Assembly: GCA_023247935.1 (NCBI GenBank)
Contig: JAHFFM010000027.1
Location: 1-15,141 of the forward strand
Reading direction: 5' to 3'
From: Candidatus Omnitrophota bacterium
GTDB taxonomy: Bacteria > Omnitrophota > Gorgyraeia > 2-02-FULL-51-18
DNA: 15,141 nucleotides
Shown here: positions 13,505-15,141 of the stretch, in pieces
How the letters are laid out: every line of letters begins with the position of its first letter
Position numbering within the stretch: the stretch's first letter is position 1
Made by a program: the position numbers and the translations under genes
Notes under the pieces: generated by a model
What the model was told of the DNA's origin: nothing
What the model saw: the letters and a program-made list of their open reading frames with translations, nothing else
Databases searched by the model: none

Positions 13505-14250
13505 TTCCTTGTTTGGATGTTAAAAACGGTCGTGTGGTAAAGGGTGTTAAATTTCTAAGTCTCAAAGACGCGGGCGACCCTGTCAAAGCCGCGCTCTACT
13601 ATGACCGCTCCGGCGCCGATGAGCTGGTTTTTCTCGACATCACCGCTTCGCATGAAAAAAGAAAAACCATGATTAAGATTGTGCGCAAAACAGCGGAAAA
13701 AGTTTTTATGCCATTAACTGTGGGCGGCGGCGTGAGCACACTTGAAGACATTAAGAATCTTTTACGCGCGGGCGCGGATAAAGTTTCTTTAAATACCGCC
13801 GCCATTGAAAAGCCCGGTCTTATTCGTGAAGCAGCGGAACGTTTTGGTTCTCAATGCGTCGTCGTGGCTATTGACGCCAAGCGCCATCAAAAAATTAAAA
13901 ATAAATGGGAAGTTTATACCCACGGCGGGCGCACCAATCGCGGTTTGGATGCTGTTGAATGGGCAAAAAAAGCCGAAAAATTCGGCGCGGGCGAGATTCT
14001 TTTGACCAGTATGGACCGCGACGGGACAAAAAAGGGATATGATTTAAGTCTTTTGAGAAAAGTCTCGGAGGCTGTTAAAATTCCTGTTATTGCCTCGGGC
14101 GGCGTCGGCAGCCTGAAGGATTTAGCCGATGGTTTTATTCGTGGAAAAGCGGACGCGGCTCTTGCGGCCAGCATTTTTCATTTTAAAACGCATACCGTGA
14201 AAGAAGCAAAGGAATATTTAAAAAGAAAAGGAATTCGGGTAAGACTGTAA
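13486..14250 (+). CDS. hisF: Imidazole glycerol phosphate synthase, cyclase subunit HisF
   Basis: A 254-residue TIM barrel. With HisH it turns PRFAR and ammonia into imidazole-glycerol phosphate and AICAR. Key features are the catalytic D11 in CLDVKNGRVVKGV and D131 in VVAIDAKR, the phosphate loop LTVGGGVST (78-86), VSLNTAA (101-107), the HisF-specific GGRTNRGLDAVEWAKKAE, and LLTSMDRDGTKKGYDL. The C-terminus IPVIASGGVGSLKD is standard. Its start at ATG 13486 lies inside hisA (19-nt overlap), so it depends on hisA translation. hisI follows after 29 bp with its own ribosome site. Confidence 0.97.
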   Translation: MLTKRIIPCLDVKNGRVVKGVKFLSLKDAGDPVKAALYYDRSGADELVFLDITASHEKRKTMIKIVRKTAEKVFMPLTVGGGVSTLEDIKNLLRAGADKVSLNTAAIEKPGLIREAAERFGSQCVVVAIDAKRHQKIKNKWEVYTHGGRTNRGLDAVEWAKKAEKFGAGEILLTSMDRDGTKKGYDLSLLRKVSEAVKIPVIASGGVGSLKDLADGFIRGKADAALAASIFHFKTHTVKEAKEYLKRKGIRVRL

Positions 14251-14279
14251 ACGTAAAACCGAAAAGTGAGGACAAGAAG

Positions 14280-14675
14280 GTGACCCAGCAAGAGTTCGAA
14301 AAAATAAAATCTTTAATAAAATTTAACGACCAGGCGCTCGTGCCCGCGATCATCCAGGACGCCAAAACCCAAAAAGTTTTGACGCTTTGCTACATGAACG
14401 ATATCGCTTTAAAAGCAACTCTTGAAACAGGCTTTGTCCACGTCTTCCGCCGCTCGCAAAATAAATTAATGAAAAAAGGTGAAACCTCGGGACACACCCA
14501 GGCGCTGAAAGAATTCCGCATTGACTGCGAAGGAAAATCGCTTCTTTTTCTGATCGACCAAAAGGTTGCAGGCTGCCACAAAGGTTTTTTTAGCTGTTAT
14601 TTTGAAAAAGTTAAAAATGACGGCTCTAAGGAAATAATGGACACGCTTGTTTTTAACCCTGAAAAGGTTTATTGA
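14280..14675 (+). CDS. hisI: Phosphoribosyl-AMP cyclohydrolase (monofunctional HisI)
   Basis: A 131-residue cyclohydrolase opening the adenine ring of phosphoribosyl-AMP, the third histidine step. Landmarks are LTLCYMNDIALKATLETGFV (35-54), RRSQNKLMKKGETSGHTQ (57-74), and the zinc cysteines C83, C99 (AGCHKG) and C106 (FSCYF). There is no fused HisE pyrophosphohydrolase domain. The usual metal motif D-C-D-x-D reads D82-C-E84-G-K86, so two of three aspartates are changed. A C-terminal extension (VKNDGSKEIMDTLVFNPEKV) follows the last cysteine. The GTG start has GAGGA about 8 nt upstream. trpE begins one base after its stop. HisE is not in this window. Confidence 0.93.
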   Translation: MTQQEFEKIKSLIKFNDQALVPAIIQDAKTQKVLTLCYMNDIALKATLETGFVHVFRRSQNKLMKKGETSGHTQALKEFRIDCEGKSLLFLIDQKVAGCHKGFFSCYFEKVKNDGSKEIMDTLVFNPEKVY

Positions 14676-14676
14676 T

Positions 14677-15141
14677 TTGAAATCATTCTTCCCGCCCGAA
14701 AAGGAATTCAAGCAGCTTTCCAAACGGTATAATCTGATACCCGTTTACCGGGAAATTCTTGCCGATTTGGAAACGCCAGTCTCATGCTTTTTAAAGGCGG
14801 CGAATTCCTCCCATTCGTTCCTCTTGGAATCGGTCGAGGGCGGAGAAAAAATGGCGCGCTATTCTTTTATTGGAATTGCGTCTTCTCTTGTGTTCCAGTC
14901 TAAGGGAAAAAATATTCGATGCGTCCGAGATGGTAAAACACAATTGTATGAAACCTCCCAAACCCCTTTAGATGAGCTGGAAAAATTGATGCGAGGTTTC
15001 CGTCAGGCACCAGCAAAAGATCTGCCGCCATTTTCAGGCGGCGCGGTGGGGTATATGGGTTATGATATGGTCAAGTTTTTTGAGAAAATTCCGGATAAAA
15101 ATCCAGACGTTTATGGTATTCCTGACAGCCTCTTCTTATTT
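14677..15141 (+). CDS. trpE: Anthranilate synthase component I, N-terminal part (3' truncated by window edge)
   Basis: The first 155 codons of a TrpE-like chorismate-utilising enzyme. The N-terminal domain carries the LLES motif (residues 49-52, in SFLLESVEGG), followed by ARYSFIGI. In characterised TrpE proteins LLES is part of the allosteric tryptophan site, so feedback inhibition is expected. Further on, FSGGAVGYMGYDMVKFFEKI matches the conserved glycine-rich segment before the catalytic domain. The catalytic half lies beyond the window. With TrpG it would convert chorismate and glutamine to anthranilate. The start is TTG, one base after the hisI stop, with AAAAGG about 9 nt upstream. A PabB identity is possible without the C-terminus, but LLES and position favour TrpE. 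Confidence 0.9.
   Translation, partial: MKSFFPPEKEFKQLSKRYNLIPVYREILADLETPVSCFLKAANSSHSFLLESVEGGEKMARYSFIGIASSLVFQSKGKNIRCVRDGKTQLYETSQTPLDELEKLMRGFRQAPAKDLPPFSGGAVGYMGYDMVKFFEKIPDKNPDVYGIPDSLFLF

Overview
This window is chromosomal housekeeping DNA from a bacterium of moderate GC content. No phage, transposase, CRISPR array, rRNA or tRNA gene is visible. The gene order ftsK - rodZ - rimO - pgsA - cinA - recA - recX - alaS resembles the conserved ftsK/rodZ/pgsA/cinA/recA neighbourhood known from several phyla, including Bacillus. With RodZ, a PgsA-PgpA fusion and a compact his cluster running into trpE, it fits an uncultivated, probably Gram-negative lineage such as candidate phylum Omnitrophota. 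That placement is inference from gene order and sequence style, not a search result.

Layout. Positions 1-3917 form a tight plus-strand operon: the 3' end of ftsK, rodZ, rimO, and one ORF fusing phosphatidylglycerophosphate synthase (PgsA) to phosphatidylglycerophosphatase A (PgpA). The last three genes are joined by 4-nt stop/start overlaps. cinA (3880-5142) is the only minus-strand gene and its tail overlaps the pgsA-pgpA tail by 38 bp. Between cinA and recA lie about 740 bp of non-housekeeping DNA. This holds an imperfect palindromic element (5238-5356), the wreck of a response-regulator/sensor gene (5358-5788), a 17-bp hyphenated palindrome, and a near-consensus promoter leading into recA (5882-6931). 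A long hairpin element (6967-7075) separates recA from recX (7125-7616). recX overlaps alaS (7603-10209). A perfect 36-bp palindrome covers the alaS stop codon. Then follow hisD, hisB, hisH, hisA, hisF, hisI and the 5' end of trpE, densely packed to the window's end.

How it works together. The first block serves division and chromosome segregation (FtsK), cell shape (RodZ), ribosome modification (RimO) and anionic phospholipid synthesis (PgsA-PgpA). The middle block is recombination (RecA and its modulator RecX) with nucleotide/NMN salvage (CinA). The last block supplies alanyl-tRNA and the core of histidine synthesis (steps HisI, HisA, HisHF, HisB, HisD) and passes to the first tryptophan-specific step. 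hisG, hisE, hisC and a histidinol-phosphatase are not in the window.

Most worth a second look: the PgsA-PgpA fusion of two consecutive enzymes, the perfect palindrome at alaS/hisD, the two hairpin elements on either side of recA, the palindrome just upstream of the recA -35 box as a possible SOS operator, the inverted cinA with antisense overlap, and a HisI whose usual DxDxD metal motif reads D-C-E-G-K. I did not find a clearly new multi-gene system.
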